A stretch of 49,689 nt of DNA from Gordoniibacillus kamchatkensis (GTDB lineage Bacteria > Bacillota > Bacilli > Paenibacillales > NBRC-103111). The notes under the pieces are model-generated. The model was not told where the DNA came from. It made no database searches and saw only the letters and a program-made list of their open reading frames with translations. The position numbers and the translations under genes are program-made. The stretch is taken from positions 1 through 49,689 of the forward strand of contig NZ_JXAK01000053.1 in assembly GCF_000829455.1 (NCBI RefSeq), written 5' to 3'. Positions 10,373 through 18,709 of the stretch are shown here, piece after piece (the stretch's first letter is position 1; every line of letters begins with the position of its first letter).

Positions 10373-11118
10373 ATGATCGTGAACTCCACGGAATTGCAGA
10401 ACAATTTTTGGGAAATATTTGATATAGCTTCACAAGAGGACATCATCATTACTCGCAACGGGAACGCCATCGCCAAATTGTCGGCGATCAAGGAGGCGGG
10501 TTCGGTTTCGGCACAACGACGGATGTTCAAAATGTCGTCAAGGAACAAGCAGAATCGTACGGTTACGGCATCAGGAAAGCATCTTATGAGGAGTTCTTGG
10601 AGCTGACCCGGGACAGCGAGGAGAGGTACGAATACATCGACGGCGAGATCTATTTGCTGGCATCGCCCAAAACAGCCCATCAGATTGCTCTAACCGAATT
10701 ATTCGGCTTATTTTATATCTGGTTTCAGGGAAGCAAATGCACTCCAATTGTGGCTCCCTATGACATTACACTCTACCGGTCGGCGGAGAAAATCAATGTT
10801 GTGCAGCCGGATATTATGGTCATATGCGACCTCGAGGAACATTTGGGTGAAGATGACTACTATAAAGGAGTCCCGGCATTGGTGGTGGAGATCATATCCG
10901 AGGGAACGCGCAGCAAGGATATGATCAAGAAGCTTGACCTATATATGTCGTGCGGTGTAAAGGAATACTGGATCGTCAATCCGCTCAGCCGTGAAATTGC
11001 CGTTTATTACTTTGAAGACTGTGAATTCAGCAAGACCGCCACCTACAAAAAGAACGAATCCGCACAATCATTTCTCTTTGTTGGGCTAACTGCAGAGCTT
11101 GATCGTATATTCAAATAG
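10373..11118 (+). CDS. Phd/YefM antitoxin domain fused to Uma2-family nuclease domain (frameshifted near 10500)
   Basis: The ATG at 10373 follows GGAGG. Residues 1-40 (MIVNSTELQNNFWEIF, EDIIITRNGNAIAKLSAI) are a Phd/YefM DNA-binding antitoxin fold. The frame then breaks in GCGGGTTCGG near 10500. One added G gives EAGFGFGTTTDVQNVVKEQA and SYGYGIRKASYEEFLELTRD, which runs straight into a Uma2 (DUF820) domain, for about 248 residues in all. Uma2 landmarks are DSEERYEYIDGEIYLLASP, VQPDIMVICD, ALVVEIISEGTRSKD and YMSCGVKEYWIVNP, i.e. the D...E-x-S and lysine pattern of PD-(D/E)XK nucleases. Without repair one would annotate a lone antitoxin plus a truncated nuclease. Function of such fusions is unproven. 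Confidence 0.8.
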
Positions 11119-11302
11119 CTTGGCCTGCGAAGTCGGTCGCGGTAGAGCAGTGCCCCGAATGACCGCCTAATATGGAATGTAATGGGAACCATCAGCGAAT
11201 GGCCTCGCTCTGGAAACAGTTTTAAGAAGCAATACGCAAGGGGCTATACAAGGTGCTAGTGATGGATAGACGGCGGTTTCGAAGCATGCGCCGATTTAAG
11301 CA

Positions 11303-11349
11303 GCCCTTCGGTTCACACGCGCATATGTTGACCGAAGGGCGTTGTTTTT
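11303..11349 (+). terminator. Intrinsic terminator downstream of the Phd-Uma2 gene
   Basis: GCCCTTCGGT pairs perfectly with ACCGAAGGGC across an 18-base loop, followed by GTTGTTTTT. It lies about 185 bases after the stop codon; nothing else is recognisable between them. Confidence 0.7.
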
Positions 11350-11389
11350 CCGAAGCGCCATTCATGTCCGAACGCTGTATGTCCGTTTT

Positions 11390-11833
11390 TTAAAAGGGCA
11401 ACTCCGCATCCGAGATATCAACCGGGCTTCCGTTTTCCGACAATGGCACCTCCTTTTCATCGACTCGTTCCGATGGACCTTGTCCAGCACCGTTAAGGAC
11501 GTTATTTCGGTCCTTATTTCGGCTTTCCAGGAAGCGTACATTATCGGAGACGACCTCCGTCATGAATACTTTTTTTCCTTCGTTATTATCATACGTACGA
11601 ACTTGAACTCGACCTTCAACAGCGCATAGGCGTCCTTTCTTCAAATAATTGGCGCACGATTCGGCTAGCTGGCGCCACGTCACAATGTGGATAAAATCCG
11701 CTTCCTTCTGACCATTCGTCGCAAAAGGCCGATCAACCGCTAAAGTGAACTGCGTTACTGCAATCCCCGAGCTTGTATAGCGAAGCTCCGGATCCCGAGT
11801 GAGTCTTCCTATTAAAATTACATGATTCAACAT
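11390..11833 (-). CDS. ssb: Single-stranded DNA-binding protein (stand-alone copy)
   Basis: OB-fold protein that coats single-stranded DNA. MLNHVILIGRLTRDPELRYT, the IVTWRQLAESCANYLKKG block and VEGRVQVRTYD are classical SSB. After about residue 105 comes a linker, and the end DISDAELPF is the acidic partner-binding tip. About 147 residues from the ATG at 11833, which has AAAGG ten bases upstream; a GTG at 11842 is possible but sits on the RBS. The main ssb of Firmicutes lies between rpsF and rpsR, so this is probably a second SSB, like competence SsbB. The full acidic tip differs from short SsbB forms that lack it. Confidence 0.92.
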   Translation of the reverse strand: MLNHVILIGRLTRDPELRYTSSGIAVTQFTLAVDRPFATNGQKEADFIHIVTWRQLAESCANYLKKGRLCAVEGRVQVRTYDNNEGKKVFMTEVVSDNVRFLESRNKDRNNVLNGAGQGPSERVDEKEVPLSENGSPVDISDAELPF

Positions 11834-11865
11834 GCTCTTCACACCTTTCAGCTATATGTAATAAA

Positions 11866-12672
11866 TTAGTCCAACTGCCTTTTTGCCCGCTGCAAAATGT
11901 CCTTGATATTTACTTCTAACGCATAAATCGATTCCTTCAGATCGTTCCTTTGGCGTGAAATCGATACAGCTTCGGTTAAAGCGTTCATCGCGGCAGAAGC
12001 ATCGGCCTTTTTCACGGCGGGAGAAAAGCCTTTCCAGGCTTCGGAAAAACGGCCGTTGAGCGAGGTGACCGATTTCTTCTTCGCTTTGATCTGATCTTGC
12101 AGCGGCTTTGTTTCGGCGAGGGTTTGTCTCACCCGTTTGACAGTGTCGGCTGTAGATTGTTTGGCCGCATTCCAGGCGTCCAATTTCGCTTTAATGTCTT
12201 CCCGGGCCAACTGTACCGGGATTTTCATAGCTTCTGCTTGTGCACGCAATGCGGCATTTACTTCTTTGCTTTTGAAAAACTTGGCGACCACAATCTGCTT
12301 ATTTAGTGCCGAATACGAATTGAATAGCGGCTCGTATTTCTCCCTCGTTTGCTTGTACTCGAGCTCCAGCTTTTGGCGCTTTTCGGCGTCCAATTGTTTC
12401 ATTTCCTTGCTAAACTGGGACAGCCGTTCCGAATTGTCTGCATGTATCGCCCCGTTGTTTCTATCCCATTCTTCATTTTGGGTCTGGAGGGTAGCCAGAT
12501 CCTGATACGTGAGAGTCATTCTGGAAGCGAGTGAGGAGTCGGCGGATGCAACCATTTTATCGAACGCTGCCTTCACCGTCGGAGCCATTTCTACTGATGC
12601 CGCTCCAACGGGTGGTGCGGCTACCAGCAATCCTAATACGACAATCAACCATACCTTGTTCAACTTGCGCAT
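11866..12672 (-). CDS. Secreted coiled-coil protein of unknown function
   Basis: About 268 residues from the ATG at 12672, which lies 6 bases after GAGGAGG. A signal peptide is evident (MRKLNKVWLIVVLGLLVAAP followed by PVGAASVEM, with likely cleavage after GAA). The mature part is almost wholly charged helix with long stretches suited to coiled coil, for example QFSKEMKQLDAEKRQKLELE and the C-terminal LEVNIKDILQRAKRQLD. No enzymatic motif is visible. Preceded by its own sigma-A promoter and an attenuator-like leader, so its expression is probably conditional. Followed by ssb 30 bases away on the same strand, so the two may be cotranscribed. I do not recognise a named family. Confidence 0.75.
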   Translation of the reverse strand: MRKLNKVWLIVVLGLLVAAPPVGAASVEMAPTVKAAFDKMVASADSSLASRMTLTYQDLATLQTQNEEWDRNNGAIHADNSERLSQFSKEMKQLDAEKRQKLELEYKQTREKYEPLFNSYSALNKQIVVAKFFKSKEVNAALRAQAEAMKIPVQLAREDIKAKLDAWNAAKQSTADTVKRVRQTLAETKPLQDQIKAKKKSVTSLNGRFSEAWKGFSPAVKKADASAAMNALTEAVSISRQRNDLKESIYALEVNIKDILQRAKRQLD

Positions 12673-12797
12673 ATACATCCTCCTCGTTGATAACGTCCCC
12701 ATCCGATTGAACACAACGCAAAAAGCACCCGCGAAAAGACTGCGAACAGCCTTTTCTTACGGGTGCTTCCTCGTAAGTGAATTGTATGGGAACCTTT
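12673..12797 (-). promoter_or_regulatory. Structured 5' leader with terminator and competing hairpin (candidate attenuator or riboswitch)
   Basis: Read on the minus strand, the leader begins with a small hairpin GGAAC-AAAG-GTTCC, then CTTACG...CGTAAG forms a second hairpin. The 3' half of that hairpin overlaps the left arm AGCACCCG of a strong terminator (AGCACCCG / CGGGTGCT at 12724-12767, with an inner AAAAG/CTTTT pairing and a T run at 12720-12724). The two structures exclude each other, which is how attenuators work. The RBS of the secreted protein follows about 35 bases later. I could not match it to a known riboswitch consensus. Confidence 0.6.
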
Positions 12798-12803
12798 GTT
12801 CCT

Positions 12804-12832
12804 ATATTACCATCCGTTGCTTGTGTTGTCAA
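12804..12832 (-). promoter_or_regulatory. Sigma-A promoter of the secreted coiled-coil protein
   Basis: On the minus strand: -35 TTGACA (12832-12827), exactly 17 bases, -10 TAATAT (12809-12804). Near-consensus in both boxes. Confidence 0.85.
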
Positions 12833-12961
12833 GCTAAATATTGGAAGGGCGTTTTATTTTGCTGCTGCCCGGTTTGTCTACACTTTCGCACAGGCAATCT
12901 CTGTTAGTCGGCCATAAACTGAATAACTAGAGATGCTATTTAGGGAAAGGAAGTTACACTA

Positions 12962-13423
12962 ATGGGCAAAATGACTCAGCACCGGCGGCAGCCGCGGCAG
13001 ACCGCGCACCTTCCTGCTGCCGTCACCCCGGAAGATTGCCGGCGTCTGCTTGGCGTACCGATCTGTGCGGTTTTAAAGGACGGAAGCGTCTACTGCGGCA
13101 CTATCGCCGGCATTGAGAACGAAGAGATTGTGATGCATGGCGTTCGCAGCGGCATGCGAGTATCCCGCAATGCCAATCAAGCAAAGGCGCAAATTGCCGC
13201 GTTAGGCGGCTTAGGATCGTTATTCGGTGGCGCAGCGCCCGGAGCCGCTGCCGCCGCAGGTGCGTCAGGTGCGGGCGGCGGCCTACTCGGCGGCATGGGC
13301 AACGCTCTTGGCGGCCTTTTTGGAGGCGGGGGCGGCGGCTTTGGCGGCATCGGCAACTGGCTCCGCATCGGCATGGGCGTCGTACAGTTTATTTTTCCGC
13401 TGCTTAAGGGATTCGGGTTCTAG
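12962..13423 (+). CDS. Sm-like domain protein with glycine-rich C-terminus, function unknown
   Basis: 153 residues behind AAAGGAAG. A proline/arginine-rich start precedes a compact segment at about 24-65 (LLGVPICAVLKDGSVYCGTI, then AGIENEEIVMHGV) that has the strand pattern of the Sm/Hfq-like fold: a G-x-x-V/I start and a DGxxxxGxI turn. Residues 80-133 are almost only Gly, Ala and hydrophobics (GLLGGMGNALGGLFGGGG), and the last 20 residues are hydrophobic (IGMGVVQFIFPLLKGFGF). The Sm-like assignment rests on pattern only. It stands alone, divergent from the secreted-protein gene, and ends at a bidirectional terminator. Confidence 0.7.
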   Translation: MGKMTQHRRQPRQTAHLPAAVTPEDCRRLLGVPICAVLKDGSVYCGTIAGIENEEIVMHGVRSGMRVSRNANQAKAQIAALGGLGSLFGGAAPGAAAAAGASGAGGGLLGGMGNALGGLFGGGGGGFGGIGNWLRIGMGVVQFIFPLLKGFGF

Positions 13424-13434
13424 CCTTCCTGGTA

Positions 13435-13474
13435 AAAGGACACTCGATCATGAGCGATCGAGTGTCCTTTTCCT
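13435..13474. terminator. Bidirectional terminator between the Sm-like gene and cysC
   Basis: AAAGGACACTCGATC / GATCGAGTGTCCTTT is a near-perfect 15-bp stem with A and T runs on both sides. It serves the converging genes on the two strands. Confidence 0.93.
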
Positions 13475-14075
13475 ACATATAACTATGCTGCTCCAAATAA
13501 GCGACTAACTGCTCCACGCATTCCGCGATCGTATCGTTCTCCGTGTCGATGATCAGCTCCGCATGAAGCGGCTCTTCGTAAGGCGCTGAGATGCCCGTGA
13601 ATTCGCGGATTTCATTATTGCGGGCTTTCTTGTAAAGACCTTTAGGGTCTCTGCGTTCGCATTCCGCTACCGTGCATTTCACATACACCTCTATAAACTG
13701 CCCTTCCGGAAGAAGTGCCCTAACGCTGTCCCGGTCCTCCCGATAAGGGGAGATGAAGGCCGTGATCGTAAACAAGCCGGCGTCAACCAGCAGCTTGGCC
13801 ACCTCGCCGATACGGCGAATATTTTCTTTCCGATCGTCGGGGCTGAAACCAAGATCCTTGTTCAGTCCGTGTCGGATATTATCCCCGTCTAGCACATACG
13901 AGCGAATGCTGCGCTCAAACAATACTTTGTCCAGCTCGTTCGCCAAGGTGGACTTGCCTGATGCCGATAAGCCTGTCAGCCATATGACGCAGCTTTTGTG
14001 GCCGTTTAAGCGGTGCCGGTCTTCCGCCTGAATTTTCGCGGTATGCCAGAATACTTCGGTAGGCTTTGAGTTCAT
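13473..14075 (-). CDS. cysC: Adenylyl-sulfate (APS) kinase CysC
   Basis: Phosphorylates adenosine 5'-phosphosulfate to PAPS, the sulfate donor. Walker [10 protein letters not shown], the APS-binding [30 protein letters not shown], and [10 protein letters not shown] plus the lid region [13 protein letters not shown] are all present. 200 residues, full length, start [11 protein letters not shown] behind GGAG. No ATP sulfurylase or PAPS reductase gene is beside it, so it is not in a sulfate-assimilation operon here. The sulfotransferase 7 kb away needs PAPS, which suggests a link (inference). Confidence 0.97.
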   Translation of the reverse strand: MNSKPTEVFWHTAKIQAEDRHRLNGHKSCVIWLTGLSASGKSTLANELDKVLFERSIRSYVLDGDNIRHGLNKDLGFSPDDRKENIRRIGEVAKLLVDAGLFTITAFISPYREDRDSVRALLPEGQFIEVYVKCTVAECERRDPKGLYKKARNNEIREFTGISAPYEEPLHAELIIDTENDTIAECVEQLVAYLEQHSYM

Positions 14076-14143
14076 GTAGTCTCCTTCGTTCGCGAGTAAT
14101 CAACTCTATTATAACCGCGAAGGGATACGAACGCCATTGAAAC

Positions 14144-14182
14144 AAAAAAAGAGCCCGACACCATATCCCGGTATCGGACTCC
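14144..14182 (-). terminator. Terminator after the SLH-protein gene
   Basis: Minus-strand stem GAGTCCGATACC / GGTGTCGGGCTC (14181-14151) followed by seven T (14150-14144). It ends the SLH gene transcript ahead of cysC. Confidence 0.9.
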
Positions 14183-14191
14183 TTAACCGTT

Positions 14192-15823
14192 TTAATTGAT
14201 GAAACCGACCTTGCTCAAGAATCGCTTCAGCATCGTTGCGGATTGTGCGCGAGTCGCTTCCTGCAGCGAGCCTAGCGTCGTGTCCGTCATGCCGTCTACG
14301 ATGCCTGCTTTTATTGCCGTAGCCAGTTCTTTTTGCCCCCAAACAATTTGGTCGGCGTCGTTGAACTTGGCCAGGTAGCTGGCTTGTTCGGAATCCGACA
14401 TGCTCGTATCTTGACCGGCATATTTCATAGCTCTTACAACCATGGCAGCCAGCTCTTCCCGGGTGATCTGCCGATCCGGGCGGAACGTGCCGTCTTCGTA
14501 GCCGTCAATGATGCCCGCTTGCGAAGCGGCGGCGACTACGCCGGCATACCAATCGGATGGCTTCACATCGGAGAAGTAGGTAGTCGCGCTTGCATCGGTC
14601 TTCAAGCCGAGCGAACGAACGACAAGAGCAGCAAATTCGGCGCGGGTAATGCTGCGGTCCGGCTCGAACGTCGTATTGGTTACGCCGTCTACAACGAGCT
14701 TATTCGCCAGCAGTTCCACATACGACTGCGCCCAGTGGCCTTGAATGTCCGTGAATGTTTTGTTGAACTTAGCAACTGTGTAAATACTGCTGCTGTTGCG
14801 CCACAGTGTCGCTACCGTCGAGCCGTCGGTTTTGTCGAATGTGCTGGGGACGAAGCTGAGCTTCTTGGTCGACTCGTTCCATGTCAGCCCGGTAGCCGCT
14901 GCGGAATCCACATCGCTGCTCAATTTAAGCTGTCGAGCTACGTACGTTTTTCCGAAGTCAACCTCGATTGCTTTACCGTCTTGGCTTACAGCTGCTACCG
15001 AGAAATCGACCGGATCCGCGAGCGCCGTGCCGCCTAACGTTTGAAGCTCGCTGCTAACCGCAACTGCAGCATCTCCGGTTACTTTGGCAATCGACACTTT
15101 GATTTTCAGATCTTTGACGTCGATCCCGAGTGTTTTCGCCAGATCATCCAGCTTGAAAACAGAAAGCGGCAGCAAGTAAGCACCGTTGTCACCCACCACC
15201 TTCAGCATCGCACCGTCGATTTTAACGGCATCCAGCAAACCAGCGGCCGGGATAAGCGCGAAGTCGCCATTCAACTTCAGCACGACGGACTTCGAAGATT
15301 GAAAAGCTTTGGCGAGCTCATCTGCATCAACAGTACCGTCGGCCGGAACGGTAATCGTGCCGTCATTCGGAGAAGGCCATCCGAAGCCGCCGCCCCCAGT
15401 TGTGCAGCAGGAACCGGGGCTGCCGTAATCATGCGAATCGGGTACGTACACATCGCTCGAAACAGTGCCCTGATAGGAGCCGTTCATATACACGGCAGCG
15501 TAAACGCCCGACGGAACCGTGTAGGAAAAGTTGAAGTAGGTTGCGTGCGTAACGCTGTCAGTCCAGGAGTAGGTGGCATACGTCGCGCTGCCGACCGTTT
15601 TCCACGGAGAATGGTCGTCGCCGTACACGTTAAGGAACACCTCGTCAGGACCTGTTGTATTGTAGGTATCGGTATATACAGTTGCTGTGACTTTGCCAGT
15701 AACCTTATCATATGTAGCGCCGGTAATGCCTGTAGCTGCATACGACAGGGCTGGAACTAATACGGATAAAAGCATAATGAGTGCCAGCATTTGGGACGTT
15801 TTGTACCACAGTCTGTGCCTCAA
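14192..15823 (-). CDS. S-layer homology (SLH) domain surface protein
   Basis: Exported protein held to cell-wall polymers by SLH domains. I choose the TTG at 15823 (RHRLWYKTSQMLALI) because GAGAGGAG lies 8 bases upstream; this gives about 543 residues. Signal peptide with cleavage near SYA-ATG (about 29). A Thr/Ser/Tyr-rich N-terminal region (ATYSWTDSVTHATYF) is followed by a short Cys-Cys/Gly-rich linker (GSCCTTGGGGFG), then a middle region of beta character. Three SLH domains occupy about 370-543: FTDIQGHWAQSYVELL, YFSDVKPSDWYAGVV, and a divergent third one with WGQKELATAIKAGIVDG. Next to an oligosaccharide-ligase gene, it could be a glycosylation target (inference). Confidence 0.93.
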   Translation of the reverse strand: MRHRLWYKTSQMLALIMLLSVLVPALSYAATGITGATYDKVTGKVTATVYTDTYNTTGPDEVFLNVYGDDHSPWKTVGSATYATYSWTDSVTHATYFNFSYTVPSGVYAAVYMNGSYQGTVSSDVYVPDSHDYGSPGSCCTTGGGGFGWPSPNDGTITVPADGTVDADELAKAFQSSKSVVLKLNGDFALIPAAGLLDAVKIDGAMLKVVGDNGAYLLPLSVFKLDDLAKTLGIDVKDLKIKVSIAKVTGDAAVAVSSELQTLGGTALADPVDFSVAAVSQDGKAIEVDFGKTYVARQLKLSSDVDSAAATGLTWNESTKKLSFVPSTFDKTDGSTVATLWRNSSSIYTVAKFNKTFTDIQGHWAQSYVELLANKLVVDGVTNTTFEPDRSITRAEFAALVVRSLGLKTDASATTYFSDVKPSDWYAGVVAAASQAGIIDGYEDGTFRPDRQITREELAAMVVRAMKYAGQDTSMSDSEQASYLAKFNDADQIVWGQKELATAIKAGIVDGMTDTTLGSLQEATRAQSATMLKRFLSKVGFIN

Positions 15824-15950
15824 GACATATTCTCCTCTCCGATGAGCTAGTAGGATTAGCATGGTGCCATTACGTTATGTCATCGAAAATCACCACCTTA
15901 AATTAATAATAATTAGCATATATAGAAAAATATGGACCAAATGGGTGAGG

Positions 15951-15981
15951 AAAAGGCGCCACAGCACTGTGGCACCTTTTC
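15951..15981. terminator. Terminator after the ligase/TPR gene
   Basis: AAAAGGCGCCACAG / CTGTGGCACCTTTT hairpin with one G-T pair and flanking A and T runs. It lies 33 bases past the stop of the minus-strand ligase gene. Confidence 0.85.
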
Positions 15982-16013
15982 TACGATCGAATCTATGCTG
16001 CTTTCACCACTAG

Positions 16014-18515
16014 CTACTTCGTCTGAAAGTTCGTTGCGAGGATCGAGGCAATATTCGTTTGCTCATTGGCATCCTTCGCTATTAACTTGTCATAGAGAGC
16101 TTGATCGTTCTGGCCTTGCTTTTGCAGCGACGCGAGGTACCAGCGTACGAGCGTCCGATTCAGCTGATCGTTCATATTGTCTGTAACGTGCGGCTTCATA
16201 AGGGCGGATGCAGTCACGTAATCGCCACGCATATAATATATTTCCCCGATGTTCACCGCGATGCTCGGAGTGACATCGAACGGACGGCCCTGCTCTTGCC
16301 CCTTAGGCAAGTTTTTGAGTGAATCGATACGTTGAAGAATCGTATTATACGTTTCGAGCGCTTGGGTAAAATATGAGTCCGTAGCTTGAACATTTTTTTC
16401 CGTACGCGCCCGATTGCCAAGCTCGACGCTCAGAGAGATTTTGCTCTCATACATGTCGATGTACCAAGGATAATTCGGCAGCTGCTTATTCGCCCAATCG
16501 AGTGCCTCTTGGAGCTTGCCGCTCGATTGCAGGAAATTGAGCTGCTGGAGCGCAACGATACGATTGTGAGGCTCAGCCTTCTCAAGAGTGTTCAGTTCGT
16601 TTTGCGCATCATCGAAAAACTGCTTGTATTTGTTTGGATCTTGTCTGTAAATTTGCACCTGCATACCTATTTTGCTTAGCGGACCGGTAAGCAAATAGTC
16701 CGGATGGTTCGGATGGAGCTTGAGCGCTTGATCGATCGGAGCGACAATTTCGTTATAATTTTGGCTGGTCTTCGACAAGTCGAGAGCGTGCAAATAGGAG
16801 TTATTGGCGCTAAGCAACCTGGTGGAGATGATAAACATAACAACGGACAGCACCAACAGCGCTCCAGGGAACGCTTTGTGCAGAACAAGCGAGTCCGATT
16901 TTACGCGAATCGGCACCGAGTCCGAGCTGCTCAGCATGGCACCGAGACACAAGAACAAAACAGCGCCCAGATATACGTAGCTGAGGTCAAAGTCAATCAT
17001 ACTATGAACCAGAAGCGCGACCGTAAGAATGAAGAACAAAAAGTACCGGTCCCGACTCTCGGGAGAGCTTTTCGTATAGCTGCGTATATAAAAATACAAA
17101 ATCGCCAGTACAAAAGCGACAAAAACAAGAAACCCGAGCGCACCGGCTTCGACCAAATACTGCAGCGCAAAGTTATGCGCCTGCCGGCTCGTATAAGGGT
17201 TGTTTTGATACTTCTCGTACAGCGATGCCCATGCACCGCCGCCTGCCCCGATAATCGGGTAATCTTTCCAGAGCTTAATCGCATCCATGTAGAATGTTCC
17301 CCGCTCGAGGACGGAATGTTGCTGGAAGTTGATGTTCTCCAAACGAATCTTCACGTTGGCGGGAAGAATATTTTTCAACCCCGTATCCCCAAACAGCAAA
17401 ATGGCACCGATCACACCTACGATGATCGCCACCACCGGCAATACGAAGGTTGCAAATCTGCGCCCATTAAACCGCTCCGTTGCTCGGTCCAACAGCGGCG
17501 AAACGAAGATCTGAATGGCAATGGCCAGCACAGCGAAAATTACAGAAGCAAGAAGCAGCGTCGACCAGCCTTGCCATGATATAGCGGCACTGGTTTGCTT
17601 TTGCAATTGCGTGCCGACAGTTGTGATTTTATTCAAGATAATAAGCGAAGCTGCAAATGCCAAAGCGAGCTGAATGATGGATACGATTTGGCGCCGAATC
17701 GAGAGGAAGAACAGCATAATAAGGAACACGACCGGCACAATCACGATCGCGCCGCGGGACAACGTCAGCCAGAACGAGACGATAATCGGAACGAGCATGA
17801 GTGCGTGCGGCAGCGCCTGATACCATTTGTTCGATTTTACAATGAAAAACACCGCAGCAAGCATGAGGGCAATCAGGTAAGCTGCGTAGGAGTTGGCATA
17901 TTGGAACACGGAAGTCAGGCGCAGCCCGTTCGAGTCCGTCATGACGGCATTAAGGTAAGTATTTTTGACCGAATCCATCGTGGCGAACCAACCGACGAGC
18001 GCATCGCCAAGCTTGCCGTTGCCAAGCCAATACAGCAATCCGAACAATACGACTACATAACCGGAAATCATCAATGTTCCGGCAGCAATCGACGTTCCCA
18101 GCTTGTTTTTTGTCAGAAAAACGCCTAAGATGAAAAAGGCGGCATATATCAGTTGGATATATATCATATTGGTCGCCAGATAGTGCGACGCGGCCGTCAC
18201 TAGCGAAATCGTATAGGTAAACGGCATCAGAAATACGGCGGCTGTAAGAATGTCTTTTTGATCCCTCAGTCTATAAACGTAGAAGGAGAAAATAGCTGTC
18301 AGGAACAAAATAATTGCCGACCATACGAATCCGCTGTAAATCGGGCGTTCAAAGTCAACGTTCCCGCCGTTGAACAATCCCCGCTGGAACGGCGCCCAAA
18401 ACAAGAAGGCAACTACGAAGATGTTTAGTATCCAGAAAATGATCGAGCTTTTCTCGACTGCAGCAGGGCTCTGCGCCTTGCGTCCAGCCGCATACGCATT
18501 GGCTTTTGCACTCAT
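16014..18515 (-). CDS. O-antigen ligase-type membrane protein with C-terminal TPR domain
   Basis: 833 residues. About twelve membrane helices fill residues 27-590. The Wzy_C/ligase block lies in the large outer loop: RGTFYMDAIKLWKDYPIIGA, then GGGAW and the conserved QAHNFALQYLVEAGALGFL. The last 240 residues are soluble helical repeats of TPR type (LDWANKQLPNYPWYIDMYES, NIGEIYYMRGDYVTASALM). This layout is that of the O-oligosaccharyl transferases (WsfB type) of Paenibacillus S-layer glycosylation clusters, which move finished glycan from a lipid carrier to a surface protein. Other options are a polysaccharide polymerase or teichuronic ligase. Its position between an SLH-protein gene and an ABC glycan exporter supports the transferase reading. 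Confidence 0.82.
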   Translation of the reverse strand: MSAKANAYAAGRKAQSPAAVEKSSIIFWILNIFVVAFLFWAPFQRGLFNGGNVDFERPIYSGFVWSAIILFLTAIFSFYVYRLRDQKDILTAAVFLMPFTYTISLVTAASHYLATNMIYIQLIYAAFFILGVFLTKNKLGTSIAAGTLMISGYVVVLFGLLYWLGNGKLGDALVGWFATMDSVKNTYLNAVMTDSNGLRLTSVFQYANSYAAYLIALMLAAVFFIVKSNKWYQALPHALMLVPIIVSFWLTLSRGAIVIVPVVFLIMLFFLSIRRQIVSIIQLALAFAASLIILNKITTVGTQLQKQTSAAISWQGWSTLLLASVIFAVLAIAIQIFVSPLLDRATERFNGRRFATFVLPVVAIIVGVIGAILLFGDTGLKNILPANVKIRLENINFQQHSVLERGTFYMDAIKLWKDYPIIGAGGGAWASLYEKYQNNPYTSRQAHNFALQYLVEAGALGFLVFVAFVLAILYFYIRSYTKSSPESRDRYFLFFILTVALLVHSMIDFDLSYVYLGAVLFLCLGAMLSSSDSVPIRVKSDSLVLHKAFPGALLVLSVVMFIISTRLLSANNSYLHALDLSKTSQNYNEIVAPIDQALKLHPNHPDYLLTGPLSKIGMQVQIYRQDPNKYKQFFDDAQNELNTLEKAEPHNRIVALQQLNFLQSSGKLQEALDWANKQLPNYPWYIDMYESKISLSVELGNRARTEKNVQATDSYFTQALETYNTILQRIDSLKNLPKGQEQGRPFDVTPSIAVNIGEIYYMRGDYVTASALMKPHVTDNMNDQLNRTLVRWYLASLQKQGQNDQALYDKLIAKDANEQTNIASILATNFQTK

Positions 18516-18709
18516 TTCAGCATAGTCTCCCTCTCATCTAAAATACGACATAATTCTATCATATGGCAGAGGGGAAGGCTAATCATGTTTGTTCCATTTG
18601 TGGTGAAATGCATAAGTAGCGTATATTGACTATACTCTGATAAAATTGAGTAGTAATTTGAGAAAATTCGTTATTCAATATAGGTTTAACTGTGGTAAGG
18701 AGTTTTAGA

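Noticed and set aside
12673-12797. Known riboswitch class for the leader
   Set aside because: I compared by eye with preQ1, c-di-GMP, guanidine, fluoride and purine shapes and found no fit, so I list it only as a candidate.
18516-18709. Promoter for the wzm operon at TTGACT/TATACT
   Set aside because: The boxes overlap or are wrongly spaced (9 or 16 bases with a poor partner), so no promoter is called.
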